A DNA stretch of 64,000 nt from HdN1 sp964473645 (GTDB taxonomy: Bacteria; Pseudomonadota; Gammaproteobacteria; Pseudomonadales; Ketobacteraceae). The notes below the pieces were generated by a model that saw only the letters and a program-made list of their open reading frames with translations, had not been told where the DNA came from and made no database searches. Shown here piece by piece: positions 50,958 to 60,500 of the stretch. Position 1 is the first letter of the stretch; every line of letters starts with the position of its first letter. The stretch is from positions 62,001 through 126,000 of the forward strand of contig CAYYPW010000014.1 in the NCBI GenBank assembly GCA_964473645.1, read 5' to 3'. Position numbers and translations under genes: made by a program.

Positions 50958-52679
50958 ATGACCATCACGCCTACCGCAGAGCAACTAGCAATAATTAGCG
51001 ACGAACTTGGTTCACAGTGTGTTATCGCCTGCGCTGGTAGCGGTAAAACAATGACCGCCGTAAGAAGGATGCTAGAAATTCGGCAGCGGTTAGCGAAGCA
51101 TCGAGGTTACGTCGCACTACTCTCGTACTCGAATGTGGCGGTTGAAACGTTTCGTAAAGAATATGCACTTCTTGCAAAACAAACTCCCGGAATTTCAAAC
51201 AGGGTCTTAATCTCGACCGTCGACTCCTTCATCTCCACTCACATTTTGTTGCCTCATTCAGGTCGAGAAATGGGTTGCGCTGATCGGCCATTTTTGGTTC
51301 ACGGAACAGAGCCATTCCTAAATGGTTTTAAGGTCTATAACGGAAATCATAATGTCGGAATAGAACACCTTCGTGTATCTATTAATCAGAACGGAAGTTT
51401 TACGTATAGTGAAAGCTCCTTCCAGCCGAAGCCAAATGTTGTTGAAGAAAAGAATGCTATAAAGGCTATCGAAAACCTGGGCAAAGTCGGGGCGTACACG
51501 CATGAACTCGCGCGATACTGGTCTCTCCGCACCCTAGTTAACAGCGAAAGGCTACTGGAAATTCTGGCGTGTCGATATCCATATATTCTCATCGACGAGG
51601 CTCAGGATATTGGGTCTATGCATGGTGTATTACTCTCCATTCTGCAGGAAAAAGGGAGCAAACTTTCTTTAATTGGCGACCCCAATCAGGCTATTTACGA
51701 ATTTGCCGACGCAGACGGGAGCTTTTTGAAATCATTCCAGAACAAAAGCGGCGTCGTAGCGAATCCAATTACAGAAAACCATCGATCTGTAAGCGAGATT
51801 GTCACGGTTGCAAATTCGGTCTGCTCAAATGAAAGTAAATTTATTCGCTGTGCACCAATGCGAAAGCACGGTGCGTACTACATTAGGTACAAAAAAGATG
51901 AGATCGACGCGCTTGTAGATACATTCGCGTCAGTTCTCAAAAACAATGGCTATCAAAAGGCAAGCTCCGCTATTTTGTGTCGTGGAAATCCGCTAGTCGA
52001 AAGACTCTCAGGTGGAGCGGACAAGACTGGTCAGGCCGCCACAGATAAGTTTGCGTGTGCGTCTATTTATAGAGATCGGCAAGGAGATATAGCAACAGCC
52101 TTCGAGCTAGTCGTCGATGGCGTTTTGAAACTGCTAGACAAACCGCCAGCAACCCTCCGGCGGGATATCTTAAGTAACTCAATGGACAGTGAATCGAGAA
52201 TGTTGCGTCGCTTGCTTTGGCGTTTTTTGAAACATACTGATGCAGGTTTGCCAGACGCCGGGCTATTGGGGAAAAGCAATTGGTACCCACTCCTGAAGGC
52301 ACGAATTCCTTTACTCTTACAAGCAGTTGAGGATTCATCGTCGCTCAAGCGTTCGAATAAATGGGTATACAGCCTGACAACAAGAGATTTGACAGACACA
52401 CCGTTGTGGCAGCGTGACATAGCGGCAGAAGATACCGCAGGTATCCGTACCCAAACAGTCCACAAAGTAAAAGGCGAGAGTATTGATGCCGTGCTATACG
52501 TCGCTAAAAAGCCCGATCTTGATAATCTGCTAAATGGCACTACAAGTGAGGAAGGCCGCATTGGATATGTTGCACTTACTCGCGCAAGAGACTTACTCAT
52601 TTTGGCTATACCATCTACTACCGATGAACTTCAAGTATCGAAACTGGAGTCGAAAGGCTTTTTTGCGTGGGATAGTTAG
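50958..52679 (+). CDS. gajB: Gabija protein GajB (UvrD-like helicase)
   Basis: 573 residues, somewhat longer than the best-known GajB. Superfamily 1A helicase motifs are in order: Q-motif-like PTAEQLAII, Walker A ACAGSGKT (residues 24-31), motif II IDEAQDIG (D213/E214), motif III GDPNQAIYEFA, motif IV region TENHRSVSEIV, motif V HKVKGESIDAVLY and motif VI VALTRARDLLILA. GajB senses DNA ends or unwinds DNA and forms a complex with GajA. It starts two bases after gajA in the same cassette, followed by site H. Confidence 0.92.
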   Translation: MTITPTAEQLAIISDELGSQCVIACAGSGKTMTAVRRMLEIRQRLAKHRGYVALLSYSNVAVETFRKEYALLAKQTPGISNRVLISTVDSFISTHILLPHSGREMGCADRPFLVHGTEPFLNGFKVYNGNHNVGIEHLRVSINQNGSFTYSESSFQPKPNVVEEKNAIKAIENLGKVGAYTHELARYWSLRTLVNSERLLEILACRYPYILIDEAQDIGSMHGVLLSILQEKGSKLSLIGDPNQAIYEFADADGSFLKSFQNKSGVVANPITENHRSVSEIVTVANSVCSNESKFIRCAPMRKHGAYYIRYKKDEIDALVDTFASVLKNNGYQKASSAILCRGNPLVERLSGGADKTGQAATDKFACASIYRDRQGDIATAFELVVDGVLKLLDKPPATLRRDILSNSMDSESRMLRRLLWRFLKHTDAGLPDAGLLGKSNWYPLLKARIPLLLQAVEDSSSLKRSNKWVYSLTTRDLTDTPLWQRDIAAEDTAGIRTQTVHKVKGESIDAVLYVAKKPDLDNLLNGTTSEEGRIGYVALTRARDLLILAIPSTTDELQVSKLESKGFFAWDS

Positions 52680-52831
52680 GCCTTTTCTCAGAGTCACTTA
52701 TTTCAATTCAAAGTTGCATTTATCCACACGCCATGAATAGACCTAGCCCTAGGTGGCTCGCAAAGAAAGCAAAGCAAGATTCCGCATTATGGCCGGACCT
52801 AGCCAAGCGGCATCTACGCCCCGCAAGAGCG

Positions 52832-52886
52832 CATAACGTTCAAATAGATCCGACCGCTGCGCGTCGGCTCATTTTTGGCGTTATGT
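52832..52886 (+). other. attC-like site H
   Basis: 55 bases: CATAACG, centre ATCCGACCGCTGCGCGTCGG with strong complementarity, 3' box GTTATGT. It is the most canonical-looking site of the series, with the CCGACCGC...CGTCGG arms of classical attC sites. Confidence 0.8.
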
Positions 52887-53228
52887 GCTTGCATCAGGTA
52901 TTCTTTGTATTTTGGCGAGATCAAAAAAGCGAAAATTAGCTTGTATGGTTGCGGATTTACGCAAAAGGGCCGAACGTAACTATGTGGCTCAGTGGTATGT
53001 AAAAATTGCTCGGATGTCCGTACAGGAGCAGGACGCATGATTGCGGCATTGAGGCTCGCAGTAAAAAGCACGTAGTGTTTTGCCCGGCACGACGCAGATT
53101 AGTGTGGGCATCAGTATAACGTAACTACAGACTATTAAGATGAGATTGCCAGGCTACAAAACAGGCACTCCGCAGAAGTATACATAATAACTATATATGT
53201 TTACTTCGTGTTGCTTGCCGATGTTTTA

Positions 53229-53274
53229 TTGACTTTTATCTCAAATTGGATAATTTATTGAAATCGAGATAAAA
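53229..53274 (+). promoter_or_regulatory. Promoter and dyad operator of the AAA ATPase gene
   Basis: Perfect 9-base arms TTTTATCTC (53234-53242) and GAGATAAAA (53266-53274), 23-base spacer. They overlap a possible -35 (TTGACT, 53229) and -10 (TAATTT or GATAAT, about 53249-53256). A further half-like CAGATAAA follows at 53276. Autoregulation or repression is plausible. Confidence 0.55.
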
Positions 53275-53286
53275 CCAGATAAAGCC

Positions 53287-54474
53287 ATGATCCACTACTC
53301 CCGTTTCGATCTAGCCCGTGACTTAGCACAAGCGATGCGCGGAAAAACCTTGTTCGGCGACACCCATAACGGACTGTTTCTGGCAGCGCCGCGCCGCACG
53401 GGAAAAACAACGTTTCTCCAGTCAGATCTTAAACCCGAGCTGGAAAATCAAGGGGTTATCGTCGTCTACGTAGACCTGTGGGCCGACCAAAGGCGCGATC
53501 CGGCGGCGCTGATCGCTGAGGCCGTTGGTCGAACGTTGCAAAAGCATCTCGGCTTGGTAGCCAAAACTGCCAAGGCTGCCAAGGCTGCCGGATTAGATAA
53601 CATAACGATCGGCGGCATCAAGATCGATACGACTCGTATAGGGAAGGTAGACGGCGCCACCTTGGTCGACGCTCTGAGCGCCCTGCATGACACAGCCAAA
53701 GCCCCCATCGCCTTGATCATAGATGAAGCACAGCATGCGCTTACCAGCATGGAAGGCGAAAACACCATGTCTGCACTCAAATCCGCCAGGGATCAAATGA
53801 ACGCACCGGATTCCGTCAATTTAATGTTGGTAATGTCGGGGTCGGACCGCGATAAGTTGCTGCGCCTCGTGAACACCAATGGAGCTCCTTTTTATGGTTC
53901 GCAAATTCACCGTATGCCTGAACTTGGTAAAGATTTTATCGAGCATATTACTCATTTGATTGAAGTGCAGCGCCCGGATTTGATCCCAGTCGACTCGGAA
54001 CAACTTTTTAAAGCATTCAAAATCTTTGGTAGCAGACCACAATTTTTTATGGAAGCGTTAGGCGGTGCGCTCAGCCCGCTTGCAGATATTTCCGGTCGTT
54101 TTGAAGTAGCGTTGGTGGCAGCTGCAGAACAGCGCCAACACGACGATGAGCATCAAATGGAATCCGAATATCTATCGTTAAAGCCATTGGAGCGTGCTGT
54201 GCTATGGCGTCTGCTTGAACAAGGGCAACGATTTCGACCGTACGATGCAGATGCATTGCGTTTTTACCGGGAAGCTTCAGGGGTGACAGTATCAGCGCAA
54301 AAAGCCCAAAATGCGTTGGAATCGCTTCGCCAGCGTACACCCGCGCTGGTCTGGAAATCCGCGCGCGGGGAATATGCCGTCGATGATGCAGCGATGCACC
54401 GGTGGTTCGCTGAGCGCTTGCAATCGGGAAAATGGCCACCTGCAGAACCTGAAAATGAAATTGTAGTTCGCTGA
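53287..54474 (+). CDS. Lone AAA family ATPase (cassette gene)
   Basis: 395 residues. Walker A is APRRTGKTTF (about 34-43) and Walker B is IALIIDEAQHAL (D146/E147). An Arg-finger-like segment follows (VMSGSDRDKL). The C-terminal 120 residues form a winged-helix-like tail (LKPLERAVLWRLLEQGQRFR, YREASGVTVSAQKAQNALES). This resembles the ORC/Cdc6-like and STAND-adjacent AAA ATPases often found singly on mobile DNA. The function is unknown; defence or plasmid/phage control are guesses. No ribosome site is obvious. The gene directly follows a dyad and ends 45 bases before site I. Confidence 0.8.
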   Translation: MIHYSRFDLARDLAQAMRGKTLFGDTHNGLFLAAPRRTGKTTFLQSDLKPELENQGVIVVYVDLWADQRRDPAALIAEAVGRTLQKHLGLVAKTAKAAKAAGLDNITIGGIKIDTTRIGKVDGATLVDALSALHDTAKAPIALIIDEAQHALTSMEGENTMSALKSARDQMNAPDSVNLMLVMSGSDRDKLLRLVNTNGAPFYGSQIHRMPELGKDFIEHITHLIEVQRPDLIPVDSEQLFKAFKIFGSRPQFFMEALGGALSPLADISGRFEVALVAAAEQRQHDDEHQMESEYLSLKPLERAVLWRLLEQGQRFRPYDADALRFYREASGVTVSAQKAQNALESLRQRTPALVWKSARGEYAVDDAAMHRWFAERLQSGKWPPAEPENEIVVR

Positions 54475-54518
54475 AAAGCAAGACGCCAGCAAAGAGTCCG
54501 GGCGGCCCACAGTCGACC

Positions 54519-54577
54519 CATAACAATTTAATTGAGCCGAGCACACTAGGCGTGCCGCCTCATTTCCGCGTTGAACC
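54519..54577 (+). other. attC-like site I (right end of array)
   Basis: 59 bases: CATAAC, centre GAGCCGAGCACACTAGGCGT paired with GCCGCCTC, 3' box GTTGAAC. The preceding AAGCAAGACGCCAGC and GGCGGCCCACA echo the pre-attC module. Beyond it begins a truncated chromosomal gene. Confidence 0.7.
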
Positions 54578-54650
54578 TGATATTTAGACGATTAAATACA
54601 TCGATAAAAATCAATTCAACTGCAATCGGGATACACGCAACAAAGGAACG

Positions 54651-55040
54651 GTGTGGCGTTCGGCCGAGTGGCCGATAGCGCCGGCGGCCAGCAGCGATAT
54701 TATCTTTGCCGATATGTATCATGCTTATGAAATGGATGCTCTTCAGCAGCAATTGCTGTGTCTTGAACAATGCAAACAGATTTTAAGGGAGGATGGTTGG
54801 CTGGTCATTAATTTCACCATCCTCATGCCCTTGCAAGATCCCCTGATACTGCAGATGTGCGCCCTGTATCCGGTGGTTTATCTGTGCGGCACCGCCAGCG
54901 GTAACTGGGTGGCGTTTTGCGGTAAAAAAGAAATGGAAATGGAGCTTTCTTCGCTGTGGCCGGAGGTGGTGGGATTTTCACAGACGACCGGTGAAGAGAT
55001 TTGGACGTCGTTTAAGCGCTTGATCAGGATTGGCCGGTAA
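54651..55040 (+). pseudogene. Spermidine-synthase-like gene, 5'-truncated
   Basis: About 125 residues matching the middle and end of a SpeE-type aminopropyltransferase/methyltransferase: DIIFADMYHAYEMDALQQQ, LEQCKQILREDGWLVINF. The N-terminal domain and the SAM-binding GxGxG segment are missing, lost just where the cassette array ends. It is unlikely to be expressed or active. Confidence 0.75.
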
Positions 55041-55069
55041 GGTCGTTATACTTCCTATCCCCGGCGGAT

Positions 55070-55300
55070 AGCCACGACATTCTTGCCTATATCGACCAGC
55101 CCCTGGCGGCGCGAAAACCCGTCGGTTACCAGCGAGATGCTTGATCTCATGCTGGACAAGCTAAACCAGATTGACGATCCCTTCGAGCAATCTTTTTTCG
55201 CCATGGTCCACCTGCCCTGCCTGCAACCCTTTGCGGACATCAAGCGATCCTCGCTCGACGCAAAAAACAGCGCAGGAAGACAAAGCCGATGCGTGCGTCT
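55070..55300 (+). pseudogene. Fic-family protein remnant
   Basis: One frame gives IDQPLAARKPVGYQR. The next frame continues EMLDLMLDKLNQIDDPFEQS and FFAMVHLPCLQPFADI, the segment leading into the Fic core motif. The following residues (KRSSLD) lack the Asn and the normal spacing. A frameshift near 55130 and loss of the HPFxxGNGR-type motif make this a dead fragment of an AMPylator-like gene. Confidence 0.65.
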
Positions 55301-55448
55301 ATATTCAAACCAACATCCAATCAGCAATCAACTTACTGCTTTTCATGACAATATTTTTTCCAACATGCCTTGCCGCTTAGCACCACCGCTTTGCAATACG
55401 CTACTGGTGCCAAACACCCAACCCAAGATACGGAGTCACTAGAACGTC

Positions 55449-57518
55449 ATGGGCGCAATACGCGTAACTAACTTGGGCAAAGCTTACAAAATATACACTT
55501 CCCGATTCGCCCGGTTGGCCGAATGGCTCATTCCATTTCGCCCACCCCGCCACCACCTCCAGTGGGTTTTGCAAGACATCTGTTTCGACATAAATCCCGG
55601 TGAGTCCGTTGGCATTATCGGCCTTAACGGTGCGGGAAAAAGCACTCTACTCAAAATGCTGGTTGGCACAACGCTACCAACGACTGGCAAAATAGATATG
55701 CGCGGGCAGGTTGCTGCCCTGCTTGAACTTGGCATGGGTTTTCATGCAGATTTCACTGGCCGCCAAAATGTATTGATGGCGGGACAATTGCTGGGCATGA
55801 ACATGCACGAAATTACAGCACTGATGCCGCACATTGAATCGTTTGCTGAAATTGGTGAATACATCGATCAACCCGTACGCATATATTCCAGCGGCATGCA
55901 GGTGCGACTCGCCTTTAGCGTTGCGACAGCCAAGCGACCCGATATTCTTATCGTCGATGAAGCATTATCGGTCGGCGATGTATATTTTCAACATAAGAGT
56001 TTTGAAAGAATTCGGGAGTTTCGCAAAGAAGGCACAACATTACTGATAGTGTCACATGACAAAATCGCCATTCAATCTATTTGTGATCGCGCCATTCTGC
56101 TGAATCACGGAAAAATTGTAATGCAGGGCGAACCCGAAAGCGTCATGGACTATTACAACGCACTGCTTGCTCAACACCAAGACCAACGACTTGTTCAGGA
56201 TCAAACCCACACCGGCAAAACAAAAACAGTGTCGGGCACAGGTGAAGCAACCATTGAAGAGATCAGTCTTCGCGACATTGAGAATAATCCACTAAGCCGT
56301 GTTGCCGTTGGCCAACCAATCCTTATCGCAATTCGAATTGCGGTACATCAAGACATCGACAAGCTGGTTCTGGGATGCGGGGTCAAGGATCGATATGGCC
56401 AAATGATGTTTGGGACAAACACATTCTATACCGATCAAGTCATCACACACCTCAAAAAAGGGGATGCTTATACCTTTACCATATCGACGGCGGCCAATCT
56501 CGGCGTAGGAAGTTACTCCATTCACGCATCGCTTGTTCGCAATCATTCCCACATAGAGAAAAATTATTGTTGGATTGACGGTGCTGCCGTCTTTGAAGTT
56601 TTCAACCGGGACAAGTACTATTTTGTCGGTTGCAATTGGAACGAAATGAATTTCAGTATCCGCAAGGAGAACCAGAGCCAAACCGTTTCAGCACAAGCGC
56701 CAACACTCGATCGCGAGCTGGTCATTGTCGATATAGGCTGCCGATGGGGCTTTGCCGACAGATTTACTCGTGTTAACAGTCACTTTCGCGTGTATGGCTT
56801 TGATCCGGATGAAGACGAATGCGCTCAACTAGCACAGCGCTACAAAAATTGTGCGGTTTCAGTTGTTTCTGTCGGACTGGCGGAAACCTCCGGAACACGA
56901 ACACTCTTTATCACCGAGCAACCCGCATGCAGCTCTTTGCTGCAACCCGACCCCGCCTTGACCAACAATTATCCGGCATTGCAATGCGCCCGCCACGTTT
57001 CATCGCAAACAGTAAAAACCACAACACTCGATGAATGGAGCTGCGAAAACAATATCAATGTCATTGATTATATGAAAATTGACACACAAGGCAGCGAGCT
57101 CGAAATTCTGAAGGGTGCTAGCCATATACTCAGCACTGTGCGCTGTCTGGAAGTAGAAGTGGAATTTAATCCTATTTATTTGGAACAACCATTGTTTTCC
57201 GATGTGGATTCCTATCTTCGTAGCCAAGGTTTTATGCTATGGAAGCTTACCAACCAAGTTCACTATTCACGAAATGGATCAAACGAAAAGTCGCTGGGTG
57301 AAGACATTATTTGCTACGACGATGAACACGTCATTAGACATCCCATGTTTGCAGGCCAGCTCTATTGGGCCAATGCGTTCTACGTCAAAAAAGCCGTGGT
57401 GGAAAGCACTGAATGTTCTGAGCAGCAAAACATCCGGGACAAGGTTCTTTTTGAAGCATTAAATAGGCTGGACGTGATCGCGCACTTGCCTAAAACAGGA
57501 ACAGGGGAAGCCCAATGA
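55449..57518 (+). CDS. Wzt-like polysaccharide ABC exporter ATPase fused to FkbM methyltransferase
   Basis: 689 residues. Residues 1-240 are an ABC ATPase (Walker A GLNGAGKST at 58-66, signature SSGMQVRLAFS, Walker B ILIVDEALSVGD) of the O-antigen exporter Wzt subfamily. About 255-405 is the Wzt-type C-terminal beta-sandwich that recognises the glycan end (VGQPILIAIRIAV, NLGVGSYSIHASLVRNHSHI). About 415-650 is an FkbM-type SAM methyltransferase (VIVDIGCRWGFADRF, YGFDPDEDECAQLA, MKIDTQGSELEILKGA). Terminal methylation and export may thus sit in one chain. No Wzm permease gene is adjacent. Its stop overlaps the next start by four bases. Confidence 0.88.
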   Translation: MGAIRVTNLGKAYKIYTSRFARLAEWLIPFRPPRHHLQWVLQDICFDINPGESVGIIGLNGAGKSTLLKMLVGTTLPTTGKIDMRGQVAALLELGMGFHADFTGRQNVLMAGQLLGMNMHEITALMPHIESFAEIGEYIDQPVRIYSSGMQVRLAFSVATAKRPDILIVDEALSVGDVYFQHKSFERIREFRKEGTTLLIVSHDKIAIQSICDRAILLNHGKIVMQGEPESVMDYYNALLAQHQDQRLVQDQTHTGKTKTVSGTGEATIEEISLRDIENNPLSRVAVGQPILIAIRIAVHQDIDKLVLGCGVKDRYGQMMFGTNTFYTDQVITHLKKGDAYTFTISTAANLGVGSYSIHASLVRNHSHIEKNYCWIDGAAVFEVFNRDKYYFVGCNWNEMNFSIRKENQSQTVSAQAPTLDRELVIVDIGCRWGFADRFTRVNSHFRVYGFDPDEDECAQLAQRYKNCAVSVVSVGLAETSGTRTLFITEQPACSSLLQPDPALTNNYPALQCARHVSSQTVKTTTLDEWSCENNINVIDYMKIDTQGSELEILKGASHILSTVRCLEVEVEFNPIYLEQPLFSDVDSYLRSQGFMLWKLTNQVHYSRNGSNEKSLGEDIICYDDEHVIRHPMFAGQLYWANAFYVKKAVVESTECSEQQNIRDKVLFEALNRLDVIAHLPKTGTGEAQ

Positions 57519-60500
57519 TCATTTCGTACGCCCAGAATTTTGAAGATGTCATGCTGTGGCGAGCCTTACGTCACATCGAAAATGGATTCTATATCGATGT
57601 GGGTGCAAATGACCCAACAATCGCTTCCGTGACTCGCGTTTTCTATGAGCGCGGCTGGAATGGAATCAATATTGAGCCGTTATCGACACACAGTAAAGAC
57701 CTGCAGCGAGAACGCGAACGGGACATCAATCTTTGTTGTGCAGCAGGCGCCACTCCAGGTGAAATCGATATTTGGGAATGCAATATTTTAGGGTGGGCAA
57801 GCGCCGACCGCCATGTAATCGAAAACCATATTGCGACAGGAAAAACAGGTCACTATCAGCGTGTTCCGGTTCGAACACTGACGGACATTTGCGAGAAACA
57901 CGCACCAGCAGATATTCACTTTCTAAAAATAGACGTTGAGGGATTTGAACGCGAAGTGATACTTGGCATGGATTTTAAGCGGTTTCGTCCATGGATCGTT
58001 GTAGTTGAAGCCACAAAACCCAGCTCACCCGAGGAGGTGTATCAACACTGGGAAGGTTTACTGCTAGTTAACGATTACTTTTTTGCATATGCCGATGGGC
58101 TCAACCGATTTTACCTGGCACAAGAGCGAAATCCACTTGCCGCCGCATTCAGGTATCCGCCAAATTTCTTTGATTTCTTTTGCAAGGCAGAACAGGTTCA
58201 GGCTGAACAGAACGTGCATATAGCACAAGCGCAGGCACAGCAGGCAGAAACACAAGCGAGACAAGCCCTGGCACGCGCAGAATCTGCCGAAAAAAGAGCC
58301 CGACAGGTTGAGAGCCTCTCCATGCGACAACAATCCACAGTGACGCACCTGGAAACCCGCCTGGAGCAGACACAGAAACTACTGGATTTAATGCAAGAGA
58401 GCACGTCTTGGCGAATGACAAAACCCATACGCCTTGCCGAAAACACTTTCAAACAGTATACAACCAAAGAGAACGTACATCGGATGTGGGTACGCTCTCG
58501 AGTATTGCTTGCATACTCGCACGCCAGACTGTATGTCAATCGCCGGCCGGCCCTCAAGCGGAGCGTGCTGACACTGCTAAAAAGGCTTCCGGTCGTCGTT
58601 AATTTTATCGAAAAAAACGTGCACGCCTACCCAAAAACGATACAACACAAGGAAACAAATGATTTTACAACGCTTACACGACATGCCAGACGGATTCATG
58701 CGTCGTTAATCAATGAAATAAAACGTAGCGAAGAAACACCCATCGACGTAAATATTTTTACCAAAAAAGAAAACGATAGCTTATTTTTTCTATCATCAGA
58801 TGAAAAAAAACGTCCACGGCTTGCCTACATATCACCGTTACCACCTGAGCGCAGCGGGATATCAGATTACAGCGCCGAGCTGCTTCCGGAATTGGCACGC
58901 CACTATGAAATTGACGTCGTAATTGCACAACCCGAAGTAGCCAGCCCCTGGATTAGCAAAAACTGCCGGGCACTGACCATAGACGAATTTTTGCGGCGAT
59001 CCCACCAATATGATCGGGTGGTATATCACTTTGGAAATTCACCGTTCCATAGTCACATGTTCGACCTACTAGAAGTTATTCCGGGAATAGTCGTATTGCA
59101 TGACTTTTTTCTCGGGGATGCAATGGCTTTTAGGGAATCACAACAAAAACCGTCACATGCATTGACGTGGGCATTATATAACTCTCATGGCTATTCAGCT
59201 GTTGCCGAGCGCTTTGGCGACTCCCAGGCCAAAGCGATACAGAAATTTCCAGCCTGTTTTGAAATTTTTCAAAACGCGCGCGGCGTTTTTGTTCACTCTG
59301 AACATTCCCGCCATCTCGCTGAAAAATGGTTTGGACATCAAACCGCGAGTGTCATTAATGTTGTTCCGCTTCTCCGCGCACCTGGAACTGCAGGTGACAG
59401 AACACAAATCCGAGAGCGTCTAGGCATAAATATTGATGATTTTGTCGTGTGCAGCTTTGGAATGCTCGGCAGCACCAAGCTCAACAAACAGTTGCTGAAC
59501 GCATTTTTACGCTCTTCTTTGGCAAAGCAAACTCATTGCATGCTCATATTTGTAGGCCAAAACCCTGATGGCGAGTATGGTCAGCACATAATGGATATAA
59601 TCAATGCAAGTGGCCTGCAATCGCGCATACGCATTTCAGGCTGGATCGATTTACCGGTATACCATGACTACCTGAGGATTGCAGATGCCGCCGTTCAACT
59701 GCGCTCACATTCACGGGGGGAAACATCAGCCGCGGTGCTTGATTGCATGAATTATGGAATTCCCACCATCATCAACGCCCACGGAGCGCTTGCCGAATAT
59801 ACAGCAGATCATGCATGGATTTTGCCTGACACATTCGAAAGTGAACACCTGGTTCATGCGTTGGAAACACTGGAGAGTGAACCAGCGTTGCGAAATATGC
59901 TAGGAAAGCGCGCGCAGGAGCATGTTCATGCCAGACACGCTCCCGGCGCATGCGCACTGCAATATAAAAACAAGATAGAACACGCCTATTCGCACCCCCG
60001 AAATCATTGGCAAACACCCATCTACGAGATGGCACACAAAAACGTCGATCAACACGACACACAGGCGTTTATTGAGTTTTCTCAGAACATTGCACGCACA
60101 TATCCACAACCCGCCAGCGCACCGCAATTGCTATTGGATGTTTCTGTCACGTGCAGGAACGATTTGAAAACCGGTATCCAGCGAGTTGTTCGAGCACTCA
60201 CCTTGGCACTCATACAAGCTCAATTTCATGAATATCGCATAGAACCCGTATACCTCTGTGACGACGGTGGTCAGTGGCGATACCGGTATGCTCGACGCTG
60301 GGCAGCAACACAGCTCAACATTCCGAAGGATTGGGCGACCGATGACGTAATCGAACAATCCGCAAATGATAAATTGTTGGTACTTGACTTTACTGGCGCT
60401 TACTTTGTTGAAGCAGAACGCGCCGGCCTTTATCGTCGGCTAAAAGCCGAGGGGGTAAAAATCGAAGTTATCCTTTATGACATGTTACCACTCTTGTTCC

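Larger units (their letters stand above)
52680..53286. other. Noncoding cassette DNA between Gabija and the AAA ATPase
   Basis: 607 bases without a supported gene. It holds site H, a divergent leader repeat (TGCTTGCATCAGGTATTC, AAAAGCGAAAATTAGC), and an AT-rich promoter region with a dyad just before the ATPase gene. Confidence 0.6.
36594..54577 (+). mobile_element. Integron-like cassette array without integrase (CALIN)
   Basis: Eight complete, same-direction sites with a 5' CATAAC/CCTAAC box and a 3' GTTRNR box, 55-78 bp long with a palindromic centre, plus one 3' half-site at the left end, divide this region. All intact genes between them (unknown secreted proteins, a multidomain nuclease, Gabija, an AAA ATPase) lie on the + strand, each followed by a site, as in integron cassettes. 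No tyrosine recombinase is encoded in the window. The left neighbour is a chemoreceptor and the right neighbour a truncated chromosomal gene. Cassettes are longer than usual (0.4-6.4 kb). Confidence 0.75.
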
